Shown piece after piece: positions 8,603 to 15,984 of a stretch of 64,000 nt of DNA. The translations under genes and the position numbers were made by a program. Under the pieces are notes generated by a model. That model was not told where the DNA came from. It saw only the letters and a list, made by a program, of their open reading frames with translations, and made no database searches. Origin of the DNA: Candidatus Korobacter versatilis (GTDB taxonomy: Bacteria; Acidobacteriota; Terriglobia; Terriglobales; Acidobacteriaceae); contig JACPNR010000004.1 in the NCBI GenBank assembly GCA_016185395.1, positions 62,001 to 126,000 on the forward strand. The letters are read 5' to 3'. Each line of letters starts with the position of its first letter. Within the stretch, counting starts at the first letter, position 1.

Positions 8603-9613
8603 CTACTCGTCCTTTCCGGGGCGGGCCATGAGTTCGCGGATGGCGTCTTTGGGGGGCTTGCCCGCGTGCAGGATGGCGTGCATCTGCTCGCTGATGGGCA
8701 GCTCGACCTGGTACTTCTTGCCCAGTCCGACGGCCGCGTTGGTGGTGAGCACGCCTTCGGCGACCATGCCGTGCATGCCGGCGATGATGTCGTCGAGCTT
8801 GCGTCCTTTGCCGAGCTCGACGCCGACGGTGCGGTTGCGCGAGAGGCCACCGGTACAGGTGAGGACGAGGTCGCCCATGCCGGCGAGTCCGGCCATGGTG
8901 GCGGGCTTGGCGCCGCAGGTCACGGCGAGGCGCGTGATCTCGGCGAGCCCGCGGGTGATGAGCGCGGCGATGGTGTTGTGTCCGAGGCCGAGGCCGTCGC
9001 ACACGCCGGCGGCGATCGCGATCACGTTCTTGAGCGCGCCGCCGAGTTCGACGCCGACCATGTCGTCGTTGGTGTAGACGCGGAAGGTCGGGTCGGAGAA
9101 CTCGCGCTGGACGAGCGTGGCCAGGTCTTTGTCTTTGGAGGCGACGGACACGGCGGTCGGGTCGCCCTTCGCGACCTCCTTGGCGAACGACGGTCCGCTG
9201 AGCGCGGCGATGCGCGGCGTGAAGCGCGCGCCCTTGGATTGCAGCACGTCGGTCGCGACCTCGGTCATGCGCAGCAGCGTGTCGTTCTCCACGCCCTTGG
9301 TGGCGGAGACGAACTGCATCTGCGGCCAGCAGAACTTGGCCATCTGCTCGAAGACGCGGCGAGTGTGGTGCGAGGGCATCACGCTGACCACGATCTCGGA
9401 TTTCGTGAGCGCTTCCTCGAGCGAGTTCGTGGCGCGTACCTTTTCCGGGACTTTGGCGCCGGGGAGGAAGAGCGTGTTCTCGCGGTTCGCGGCGAGCGCA
9501 GCGGTGACTTCTTTCTCGTAGGCCCAGAGATGGACGTCGTGCGTGCCCTTGCGTCCGAGGACGATGGCGATGGCCGTGCCCCAGGCGCCTCCGCCGATGA
9601 CGGCGATCCTCAT
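8603..9613 (-). CDS. gpsA: Glycerol-3-phosphate dehydrogenase [NAD(P)+]
   Basis: 336 residues from ATG 9611-9613. The frame remains open far upstream, but that extension is antisense-like sequence over plsY and is not homologous. The real start gives MRIAVIGGGAWGTA, the Rossmann GxGxWGTA motif. GLAGMGDLVLTCTG and the nearby RNR (sn-glycerol-3-phosphate contacts) are present. It makes sn-glycerol-3-phosphate for phospholipids. The start overlaps the plsY stop by 4 bp, so the acceptor-making and first acylation steps are encoded together. Confidence 0.95.
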   Translation of the reverse strand: MRIAVIGGGAWGTAIAIVLGRKGTHDVHLWAYEKEVTAALAANRENTLFLPGAKVPEKVRATNSLEEALTKSEIVVSVMPSHHTRRVFEQMAKFCWPQMQFVSATKGVENDTLLRMTEVATDVLQSKGARFTPRIAALSGPSFAKEVAKGDPTAVSVASKDKDLATLVQREFSDPTFRVYTNDDMVGVELGGALKNVIAIAAGVCDGLGLGHNTIAALITRGLAEITRLAVTCGAKPATMAGLAGMGDLVLTCTGGLSRNRTVGVELGKGRKLDDIIAGMHGMVAEGVLTTNAAVGLGKKYQVELPISEQMHAILHAGKPPKDAIRELMARPGKDE

Positions 9614-10320
9614 GCTTGCTTCTCCATCTGTTGCGGTGGAGGGATGTTCGGCTTCGCGCCGAGCTTTGATTCCGTGCCGGCGATGAGGCGGCGGATGTTG
9701 GCGTGGTGCTTGAGGATGATGAGAAGGGTGGTCACGCCCATAAACACCACGACGATTGGCGGATACTCGGAACTCCCAAAGATCCAAGCAAACACCGGAA
9801 AGAGTGCTGCGGCGACCATCGACCCCAGCGACACATAGCGCGTCACAGCGATGATTAACAGGAAGAGCAGCAGCGCGACGCCGACTGCCTTCGGCGCGAG
9901 CAACAGAAAGGCGCCGACTCCTGTGGCGACGCCCTTTCCGCCTCGAAACCTCAACCATGGAGGGAACATATGACCAAGAACCGCACACAATCCCGCAAGG
10001 CTCGCTCCGACAAGAACGCTCGCCGGAAAAGGCGGCGGCGTGGGGTCCGTCATTCGGGTATCGGCATAGAGCTGTGCCCACGCCAGAGCCTCGGGCTGTA
10101 GCAGGGCGACGATCACCGCCGCGGCACCCTTCAACGCATCCAAAATCAGCGTTGCGATGGCTAGCCCTTTATGTCCAGTTCGCCCAACATTCGTGGCTCC
10201 GATGTTGCCGCTGCCGGTCGCACGGATGTCTTGCTTCAGGAAGATGCGGACGAGGATGTAGCCGAAGGGGATGGAGCCCAGCAGGTAGGAGACCAGCGCG
10301 ATGATGAGATAAGTGGTCAT
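9610..10320 (-). CDS. plsY: Glycerol-3-phosphate acyltransferase PlsY
   Basis: 236 residues, five or so membrane helices. It acylates glycerol-3-phosphate with acyl-phosphate in the inner membrane. Family motifs are LLGSIPFGY near the N-terminus, GSGNIGATNVGR (about 37-48) and FRGGKGVATGVG (about 127-138). It is slightly longer than the usual 200 residues because of a loop around residues 85-105. It overlaps gpsA by 4 bp. Confidence 0.94.
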   Translation of the reverse strand: MTTYLIIALVSYLLGSIPFGYILVRIFLKQDIRATGSGNIGATNVGRTGHKGLAIATLILDALKGAAAVIVALLQPEALAWAQLYADTRMTDPTPPPFPASVLVGASLAGLCAVLGHMFPPWLRFRGGKGVATGVGAFLLLAPKAVGVALLLFLLIIAVTRYVSLGSMVAAALFPVFAWIFGSSEYPPIVVVFMGVTTLLIILKHHANIRRLIAGTESKLGAKPNIPPPQQMEKQA

Positions 10321-10350
10321 TGCTCAGCGCGCTTCATGGTGGCGATAGGG

Positions 10351-10378
10351 CTTCCTCGCTCCGCTCGGAATGTAAATC
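10351..10378. repeat. TTCCTCG...CGGAATG repeat, copy 1
   Basis: CTTCCTCGCTCCGCTCGGAA followed by TGTAAATC. It is a copy of the short imperfect palindrome also found at 11129-11236 and inside carB at 58676-58706. It lies between plsY and thpR. Confidence 0.6.
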
Positions 10379-10395
10379 AAAAGCAGAACAAGAAC

Positions 10396-10974
10396 CTAGC
10401 CGAGCGGGAAGCGCTCGAGCTTGGTGTACACGGCGCCCGTGGGCGCCGTCTTGCTCTGGTACAGGAAGAACTCTCGGGCGGTCATTGTACCGAAGTCGGG
10501 AGGCGGCATCGCCTCGACGCGCGCCTGGAGCCCGTACATCACAGGTTTGTTGCGGTCGGAGGCGGCGCCGTGCGGGCGTCCGGAGCCCGAGCGCGCGAGC
10601 GTGAGGTGCGGCGCGAAGTCGCGGTCTTCCTTTGCGATCCCCAAGGGCGTGACGGCTTGGTCTACCGCCGCAGCCAGCGCCTTCAGTTCATGGCCCGCCT
10701 CGATGCCGGCCCAGAAGATGCGCGGCGAGCGCGGCGTGAAGAAGCCGGCCGTGCGAAAGGAAAGGTTGAAGGGTTGGCCGGAGATGGTGGAGAGTACGGG
10801 TGTAAGTTCGCCGAGGCGTGCCTCGGGGAATTCGCCGATGAACTTCAGCGTTACGTGGAGGGATTCCGGGCGGACCCATTTCACGTTGGGGACGAGGCTG
10901 TTCAGCCGCGCGACGTAATCCGCCAGGCGGCGGCGGATGTGGTCGTCGATGTCGAGAGCTATGAAGAGGCGCAT
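10396..10974 (-). CDS. thpR: RNA 2',3'-cyclic phosphodiesterase (2'-5' RNA ligase family)
   Basis: 192 residues. It is a 2H phosphoesterase with both catalytic HxTx motifs: HVTL (His40) and HLTL (His123), spaced about 83 residues as in ThpR/LigT. It opens 2',3'-cyclic phosphates on RNA in the cytoplasm and can ligate tRNA halves in vitro. Start ATG 10972-10974 gives the canonical MRLFIALDID. It is isolated by repeat sequence on both sides. Confidence 0.9.
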   Translation of the reverse strand: MRLFIALDIDDHIRRRLADYVARLNSLVPNVKWVRPESLHVTLKFIGEFPEARLGELTPVLSTISGQPFNLSFRTAGFFTPRSPRIFWAGIEAGHELKALAAAVDQAVTPLGIAKEDRDFAPHLTLARSGSGRPHGAASDRNKPVMYGLQARVEAMPPPDFGTMTAREFFLYQSKTAPTGAVYTKLERFPLG

Positions 10975-10984
10975 GGTTGTCGAC

Positions 10985-11057
10985 CGGGGCGGTGCCGCCC
11001 CTTCGGGGCTCGGAGATCTTATTCGCCTACCCAGGGCTTCCGCCCTGGGCTATTAGC
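10985..11057. repeat. GTGCCGCCCC...CTGGGCTATT composite repeat, copy in the thpR-cinA gap
   Basis: Two adjacent palindromes: GCGGTGCCGCCCCTTCGGGG and, after a short spacer with TTATT, ACCCAGGGCTTCCGCCCTGG followed by GCTATT. The same two-part structure with the same spacer logic recurs at 28302-28372, so this is a composite interspersed element. The gap between thpR and cinA (10975-11268) holds only this and the next repeat cluster; no gene was found in it. Confidence 0.65.
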
Positions 11058-11128
11058 GCGCGAGGACGCGCGCTTGCCGGGCCTACGGCGCTGGAGTCTG
11101 GCTCCTTCCCAGAGTGTTGGTGAGGTAG

Positions 11129-11236
11129 GGGTTCCTCGACTTCGCGTTCGTCCCGGCTGAGCCGGGACGAATGCTTCGCTCGGAATGACAATCAAAACCA
11201 GATTCCTCGCCCGCTGCGGCGGGCTCGGAATGACAA
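11129..11236. repeat. Cluster of TTCCTCG...CGGAATGACA repeats with a nested hairpin
   Basis: Two copies of the family. The first (11129-11195) starts TTCCTCGACTTCG and ends GCTTCGCTCGGAATGACA. It is split by a perfect 11-bp hairpin, TTCGTCCCGGC-TGA-GCCGGGACGAA (11147-11171), which looks nested inside it. The second (11199-11236) is CAGATTCCTCGC, then CCGC-TGCG-GCGG, then CTCGGAATGACAA. The copy inside carB starts with the same CAGATTCCTCGC. Confidence 0.7.
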
Positions 11237-11268
11237 CGAGACCAGTACCGGCAAGCAGCGGGCCAGCA

Positions 11269-12516
11269 CTACGCGCTCAGCTTTCTGCGCACCATATCCA
11301 GCGCCTGCTGGCTGGCGAACCAGCGGACGCGTTCGCGGTCGCCGGGGAAATTCTTTTGGACGACTTCGGTCTTCTTGCCGTCGGCGAGCGCGCAGTAGAC
11401 GAGGCCGACGGGCTTCTCCTCGCTGCCGCCGCCGGGGCCGGCGATGCCGGTGACGCCGACTCCGAGTTGCGCGCCGCAGCGCTTGCGGATGCCCTCCGCC
11501 AACGCGACGGCGATCTCGCGGCTGACCGCGCCATGTTCCTTGATGAGCAGCGGCTGGATGTCGACGAATCCCGTCTTCAGGTCGTTCGAATAGGCGATGA
11601 CGCCGCCGAGGAAGTAGCGCGAGCTGCCGGCGACGGCGGTGAGGCGCTCGGCGACGAGGCCGCCGGTGCAGGACTCGGCGGTGGCGATGGTGACGCCACG
11701 CATGTCGAGGTAGTAGCCGACGATCTGCTCGAGCGATTCGCCGGCGCTCGAGAACAGATGCGGATCGAGCGCGTCTTCGAGTTCGTCGGCGAGGCGGTCG
11801 ACCTTGGCCTTGGCAAGTTCGAGCGTCTTGGCGCGGCCGCGCAGGTGGAGCTGCACCTCGCCGGCGCCGCCGAGGATGGTGGTCTGGATGTCGCGATACT
11901 TCTTGTAGACCTTGGCGGCGAGCTCGTCGCAGGCGGACTCGCCCATCATCGCGACCTTGAGCACGCGCGTGGCGATGACTTCGCCGGGCGCGATGGCGCG
12001 CAGGCGCGGCATGACCTGCTCGTCGAACAGCGGCTTGATCTCCCGCGGCGGGCCGGGCAAAAGGGCGATGACAAGCTTGCGGTCCGCCCATTCCGTTTCC
12101 AGCCATTGTCCGGGGGCGGTGCCGTTGGCGTTGGGCAGCGAAACAGCGCCGGCGAGGACGTCTGCCTGCTTGAGGTTCGATTCCGGCATCTTGAGGCGGC
12201 GGCCGGCGAACCACTTGTAGAGGTCGCCGGTGAGGCCGGGGTCGCGGCGAAGCTCGATGCCGAGGGCCTCGGCGACGCACTCGCGCGTGAGGTCGTCTTC
12301 AGTGGGACCGAGGCCGCCCATAAAGAGGATGACGTCGGCACGGCCGAAGGCGATGCGCGCGGCGTTGACGAGGTGTTCGCGGTCATCGCCGACGACCGAC
12401 TTGAAATCGACTTCGATGCCGAGGGTGTTGAGGCGATCGGTGAGGAAAAGGGAATTGGTGTCCTGGCGGAAGGGGGTGAGCAGCTCGCTGCCGATCGCAA
12501 TGATCTCCGCATTCAC
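11269..12516 (-). CDS. cinA: CinA family protein (MoaB-like domain plus nicotinamide-nucleotide amidohydrolase)
   Basis: 415 residues, full length. The N-terminal half (about 1-170) is the molybdopterin-binding-like CinA domain (AEIIAIGSELL, MGGLGPTEDDLT). A linker leads to the C-terminal CinA/PncC domain (about 255-410) with TAESCTGGLVAERLT and YSNDLKT. PncC-type domains deamidate NMN, and the N-terminal domain of bacterial CinA acts as an ADP-ribose pyrophosphatase. Both would serve pyridine-nucleotide recycling in the cytoplasm. The start is ATG 12514-12516. No recA or ligase gene is linked here, unlike some cinA operons. Confidence 0.93.
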   Translation of the reverse strand: MNAEIIAIGSELLTPFRQDTNSLFLTDRLNTLGIEVDFKSVVGDDREHLVNAARIAFGRADVILFMGGLGPTEDDLTRECVAEALGIELRRDPGLTGDLYKWFAGRRLKMPESNLKQADVLAGAVSLPNANGTAPGQWLETEWADRKLVIALLPGPPREIKPLFDEQVMPRLRAIAPGEVIATRVLKVAMMGESACDELAAKVYKKYRDIQTTILGGAGEVQLHLRGRAKTLELAKAKVDRLADELEDALDPHLFSSAGESLEQIVGYYLDMRGVTIATAESCTGGLVAERLTAVAGSSRYFLGGVIAYSNDLKTGFVDIQPLLIKEHGAVSREIAVALAEGIRKRCGAQLGVGVTGIAGPGGGSEEKPVGLVYCALADGKKTEVVQKNFPGDRERVRWFASQQALDMVRRKLSA

Positions 12517-12527
12517 TGCCTAAAACC

Positions 12528-12566
12528 TACCACAGAGACGCAGAGGACACAGAGGTGCACAGAGGA
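12528..12566. repeat. CACAGAG-type interspersed repeat
   Basis: TACCACAGAGACGCAGAGGA followed by CACAGAGGTGCACAGAGGA. It is a purine-rich degenerate repeat between cinA and the next gene. The last 19 bases of the window (CACCACAGAG-TCACAGAG) begin another copy. Confidence 0.6.
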
Positions 12567-12568
12567 GC

Positions 12569-13621
12569 CTACTCAAGCAGATTCCGTCCTTGGATGCCCC
12601 ACGAGAGATGGAAGACGGCGGTGGTGGTGGCGAGGACGGCGGCGCGTCCGGGGGCGAAGGCGAGGCCGACGAGGCCGTGTCCGGAGCAGGCGAGGGAGGT
12701 TCCTGCTTGCGGGGTGAGCTTGACGATGCCGCGTTTGCCGCCGCAGGACGCCGCGACGTAGAGGTTGCCGTCGACGTCGAAGGCAAGGCCTTGGGGCCGT
12801 CCGAGTCCGCGATAGAAGGTCGCGACTTTGCCGTGCGGATCGATGGCGTAGACGGAGTCGAAGCTCGACGTAGTCGGCCCGGTGACGTAGAGCGTGCCGT
12901 CGTGGGCGAACGCAAGGTGGTAGGCGGAGATGCTGGGCTCGATGGTGGCGAACACGTAGATCTGGCGGTCGCGCGCGATCTTGAAGATGGTGCCGGAGCG
13001 GTCGCCGACGTAAAGGTTCTCGTCCTTGTCGAAGGCGATGCCGGTGGCGATGCCCATGCCTTCGGCGTAAGCGGCCATGGTGCCGTTGGGCGCAACCTTG
13101 TATACGGTGCCGTCGTAGCGCGAGCTCACGTACATCTCGCCGGCGCGGTCGAAGGCGATGCCGGTGGGGTTCATCAGTTCGGAGAGGAACGGCTTCACGT
13201 TGTAGCTGGTGTCGATGCGATAGATGGAGACCGGCGTCTTCTGGCCGCGCTGTCCGGAAAAAGTGACGTAGATGTTGCCCTCGGCGTCGAGCGCTGGGTT
13301 CGCGACCGGGTGCAAATTCTCGGCGACGGGCGCGGCGATGCGGACTTCGGCGGCGTTCGACGAGCTGCCGTTGGTGGCGATGGTGAGCGGCCCGGAGGTC
13401 GCGGCTTCGGGAACGCGTGTGATGAGGAACTCGTCGGAGCTGACGACGATGGGGGCTTCCACCTCGCCGAAGAGGACGCGCGGGCGGGCGAGTTCGGGCG
13501 GCTTGAGTCCGTGACCGATGACGCGCAGCTCGCCGCCGGGCAGGGCCGCGGCGGGCACCACCGCTTCGATGTGCGGCTTGCCGTTCACGTTCTTCTTGCC
13601 CAGCAGGTCGGTGATGGCCAT
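12569..13621 (-). CDS. IPT/TIG-domain plus NHL-type beta-propeller protein
   Basis: 350 residues. No signal peptide is evident. Residues about 18-95 resemble an IPT/TIG immunoglobulin-like domain (LPGGELRVIGHGL ... FGEVEAPIVVSSDEFLITRVP). From about 100 to 340 there are six or so propeller blades, each marked by phrases such as NPTGIAFDRAGEMYVSS, IATGIAFDKDENLYVGD and RPQGLAFDVDGNLYVAA. The fold matches NHL/SMP-30/gluconolactonase-like proteins, which range from sugar lactonases to binding scaffolds. No lactonase metal site could be assigned, so the function is unknown. Overlapping reading frames in the same DNA are Arg- and Ser-rich shadows. Confidence 0.82.
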   Translation of the reverse strand: MAITDLLGKKNVNGKPHIEAVVPAAALPGGELRVIGHGLKPPELARPRVLFGEVEAPIVVSSDEFLITRVPEAATSGPLTIATNGSSSNAAEVRIAAPVAENLHPVANPALDAEGNIYVTFSGQRGQKTPVSIYRIDTSYNVKPFLSELMNPTGIAFDRAGEMYVSSRYDGTVYKVAPNGTMAAYAEGMGIATGIAFDKDENLYVGDRSGTIFKIARDRQIYVFATIEPSISAYHLAFAHDGTLYVTGPTTSSFDSVYAIDPHGKVATFYRGLGRPQGLAFDVDGNLYVAASCGGKRGIVKLTPQAGTSLACSGHGLVGLAFAPGRAAVLATTTAVFHLSWGIQGRNLLE

Positions 13622-13636
13622 CGGCGAGGACCCTGT

Positions 13637-14197
13637 CTATAACACGTGAAAGTACAACAAGAGCTGCATGACGATGAGCGCGTAGATGCCGGCGCCGACG
13701 TCGTCCATGACCACGCCGGAACCTTCCGGCAATTTTTCCAGCCGTCGCAGCGGGAACGGCTTCAAGGTGTCGAAGACACGAAAAAGTATAAAGCCCGCGA
13801 GGAAGGCTTTCCAACCGAGCGGGACGAGGAGGAGCGTGATCATCTGTCCGGCGACTTCGTCGATGACGACGATCTGCGGGTCCTTGAGGCCGCTCTCGCG
13901 GCACACGATGCTCGCGCACGGGATGCCGGCAATGATGGCCGCGCAGGCGACCAGCAGCGCGACCATGAACTGGTAGTCGGGAGGGATGAAGTGCGCGGCG
14001 AGCGCCCAGAGCAGGACAGTGGCAAGGGAACCGGCGGTGCCGGGAGCTTTCGGCGTGAAACCCACGCCGAAGAAGGTGGCGATCAGCCAGGCGTCGTAAG
14101 TGCGTGTGCCCTCGGGCGGGCGGTAGCGAAGGTCTTCGTCGCCGGCAGGCGCTGCCGGGTCTAAGGGCGCGTTGTCCGCGGGATCAGTCTCGGCCAC
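13637..14197 (-). CDS. pgpA: Phosphatidylglycerophosphatase A
   Basis: 186 residues. It starts at GTG 14195-14197. It dephosphorylates phosphatidylglycerophosphate to phosphatidylglycerol in the inner membrane. Family marks are the N-terminal FGVGFTPKAPGTAGSL segment, the acidic motif VVIDEVAGQMITL, the FRVFDTLKPFP phrase and the C-terminal VMDDVGAGIYA. About 40 extra hydrophilic residues precede the family core, so a later start is possible. The 5' end overlaps the yacG stop by 14 bp. Confidence 0.9.
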   Translation of the reverse strand: MAETDPADNAPLDPAAPAGDEDLRYRPPEGTRTYDAWLIATFFGVGFTPKAPGTAGSLATVLLWALAAHFIPPDYQFMVALLVACAAIIAGIPCASIVCRESGLKDPQIVVIDEVAGQMITLLLVPLGWKAFLAGFILFRVFDTLKPFPLRRLEKLPEGSGVVMDDVGAGIYALIVMQLLLYFHVL

Positions 14198-14426
14198 TGT
14201 CTTCTCCGTCCGACGTCTTGCGGCGCAATTCGTCTGCCTGACGCTGGGCGTCTTCGTATGCCTCAGGGTCGTTGATAGGAGTAGACACCACGTAGCCGCC
14301 GCTGGCCCACTTACCGAGATCGATGGTGCGGCAACGGCCGCTGCAGAAAGGGAAGTCCGGCTCGCTGCGCAGCACGATGGTGCGGCAGATGGGGCAGCGG
14401 AGTGAGCGGGTTCGTTTCTTGGCCAT
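14184..14426 (-). CDS. yacG: YacG-like zinc-ribbon protein (DNA gyrase inhibitor family)
   Basis: 80 residues. A four-cysteine zinc site is visible: CPIC near residue 11 and CSGRC near residue 28. It is followed by the family phrase IDLGKWASGGY. In E. coli, YacG binds GyrB and inhibits gyrase. The C-terminal tail is long and charged. The gene is preceded by a short palindrome (GAGACGGCCAGTCGGCCGTCTC, 14440-14461) and overlaps pgpA by 14 bp, suggesting one transcript. Confidence 0.88.
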   Translation of the reverse strand: MAKKRTRSLRCPICRTIVLRSEPDFPFCSGRCRTIDLGKWASGGYVVSTPINDPEAYEDAQRQADELRRKTSDGEDSGRD

Positions 14427-14471
14427 GATGCACAGCGGGAGACGGCCAGTCGGCCGTCTCTACCGAACAGT

Positions 14472-15944
14472 TTAGATGAGGCGGGCGACCAAATCGTAGT
14501 CGTGGGACTCGGTGATCTGGCAGCGATAGATGCGTCCGGGCTCGGGCTCGCCGTGGTCCCCGAAATCGTTGACGAAGACTTTGCCGTCGATCTCCGGGGC
14601 GTGCATCGCGGTGCGGCCTTCCCAGAGCAGGTCAGTCTCTTCCGACGGCCCTTCGACCAGCAGGTCGAACTCGCGGCCGATGAGCTGCTTTTTCTTGCGG
14701 CGCGAGATCTGCTTCTGGATGGTCATCAGCTTTTTGCGGCGGCGCTCGATCTCGCGGGGCGCGACTTTCTCGCCGAGTGCGTAGGCTTGCGCGCCTTCCT
14801 CGTCGGAGTATCCGAAGACGCCGAGCCAGTCGAACTCGGCGACGCGGACGAAGTCGCAGAGTTCGGCGAAGTCGGCCGCAGTCTCGCCGGGGAAGCCGAC
14901 GATGAACGATGTCCGCAGGGTGAGGTTGGGGATGGTGCGGCGCATCTTCGAAATGGACTTCAGCAAAATGTCGGCGCCGGCGCCGCGCTTCATCTTCTTC
15001 AGGACGTTGGCGGAAGCGTGCTGGAGCGGGACGTCGATGTAGGAGCAGATCTTCTCGTGCTTCGCGATGGTCTCGAGCAGCTTGCCGGTGATCTTGTTGG
15101 GATAGGCGTAGAGGAAACGCACCCAGCGCAGGTCGGGGACCTGGGCGAGCCGCTCGAGCAGGAGCGCGAGGCCGTCTTTCAAATCGAGGTCTTCGCCGTA
15201 GCAGGTGGTGTCCTGGCCGATGAGCGTGAGCTCGCGCACGCCCTGCTTCACCAGGCGCTCGGCTTCGGCGACGACGGATTCGAAGCGGCGCGAGCGGAAC
15301 TTGCCGCGCAGTTGCGGGATGATGCAGAACGCGCAGGGATGATCGCAGCCTTCGGCGATCTTGATGTACGCCGAACTTTTGGGAGTGGCGAGCAGGCGCG
15401 GCGTGTTCTCGTCGTAGAGATAATTCGGCAGGTCGGCGATGGCGCCGTCCCAGGTCTCGCGGGAGAAGCGTCCGGCCTCTTCGCGCGCGGCTCCTTCGGG
15501 GCGCGAGGTCAGGATGTGGAATGGGCCGGGCTGCGGCCGCGGCGTCGCGAGGCCGGCGGCGGCGAGGATGTGTTCGAGTTCGCCGGTGCCGACGACCGCG
15601 TCGACTTCGGGGATGTTCTTCTGGATCTCGTTGCGATAGCGCTCGACCATGCATCCGGCAACGATGAGGCGCTGCGCGCGTCCGCTCGCCTTATGTTCCG
15701 CCATCTCGAGGATGGCGTTCACCGACTCCTGCTTTGCCGTCTCGATGAACGAGCAGGTGTTCACGACGATGACGTCGGCGTCCTCGGCGCGCGGCGTGAT
15801 CTCCGCGCCGGAATGGACGAGCAGACCCATCATGACTTCGCTGTCCACGAGGTTCTTGGGACACCCCAGCGACACGAACCCGACCTTCGCCGGCTTGCGC
15901 GCAGAGGTGTTAGGAGGCGCTTCTAGTGTGGTCGGGACGGGCAT
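14472..15944 (-). CDS. rimO: Ribosomal protein S12 methylthiotransferase RimO
   Basis: 490 residues. It is a radical SAM enzyme that adds a methylthio group to an Asp of ribosomal protein S12. Layout: N-terminal UPF0004 domain (about 20-140) with cluster cysteines in LGCPKN, NTCSFI and AGCMVERY; radical SAM core with CDHPCAFC (Cys200, Cys204, Cys207) and SYIDVPLQHAS; C-terminal TRAM domain (about 415-490). Phrases such as FVSLGCPKNLVDSE distinguish RimO from MiaB. It starts at ATG 15942-15944. Confidence 0.95.
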   Translation of the reverse strand: MPVPTTLEAPPNTSARKPAKVGFVSLGCPKNLVDSEVMMGLLVHSGAEITPRAEDADVIVVNTCSFIETAKQESVNAILEMAEHKASGRAQRLIVAGCMVERYRNEIQKNIPEVDAVVGTGELEHILAAAGLATPRPQPGPFHILTSRPEGAAREEAGRFSRETWDGAIADLPNYLYDENTPRLLATPKSSAYIKIAEGCDHPCAFCIIPQLRGKFRSRRFESVVAEAERLVKQGVRELTLIGQDTTCYGEDLDLKDGLALLLERLAQVPDLRWVRFLYAYPNKITGKLLETIAKHEKICSYIDVPLQHASANVLKKMKRGAGADILLKSISKMRRTIPNLTLRTSFIVGFPGETAADFAELCDFVRVAEFDWLGVFGYSDEEGAQAYALGEKVAPREIERRRKKLMTIQKQISRRKKKQLIGREFDLLVEGPSEETDLLWEGRTAMHAPEIDGKVFVNDFGDHGEPEPGRIYRCQITESHDYDLVARLI

Positions 15945-15955
15945 GCAATCTATCT

Positions 15956-15964
15956 ATTCTAGCA
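15956..15964 (-). promoter_or_regulatory. Extended -10 element directly upstream of rimO
   Basis: The minus strand reads TGCTAGAAT, ending 11 nt before the rimO ATG. The expected transcript would have a leader of only about 4-5 nt. It is identical in core to the element at 1832-1840. Confidence 0.4.
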
Positions 15965-15984
15965 GGCGGTCGCGTGGGCGCTGG

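Noticed and set aside
9614..10081. Upstream extension of the gpsA frame
   Set aside because: Overlaps plsY, which has all family motifs; GpsA homology starts exactly at 9613 with the Rossmann motif.
11185..12717. 510-codon plus-strand frame opposite cinA
   Set aside because: Antisense shadow of cinA running through a repeat element; Ala/Glu/Asp-rich with no recognisable domain.
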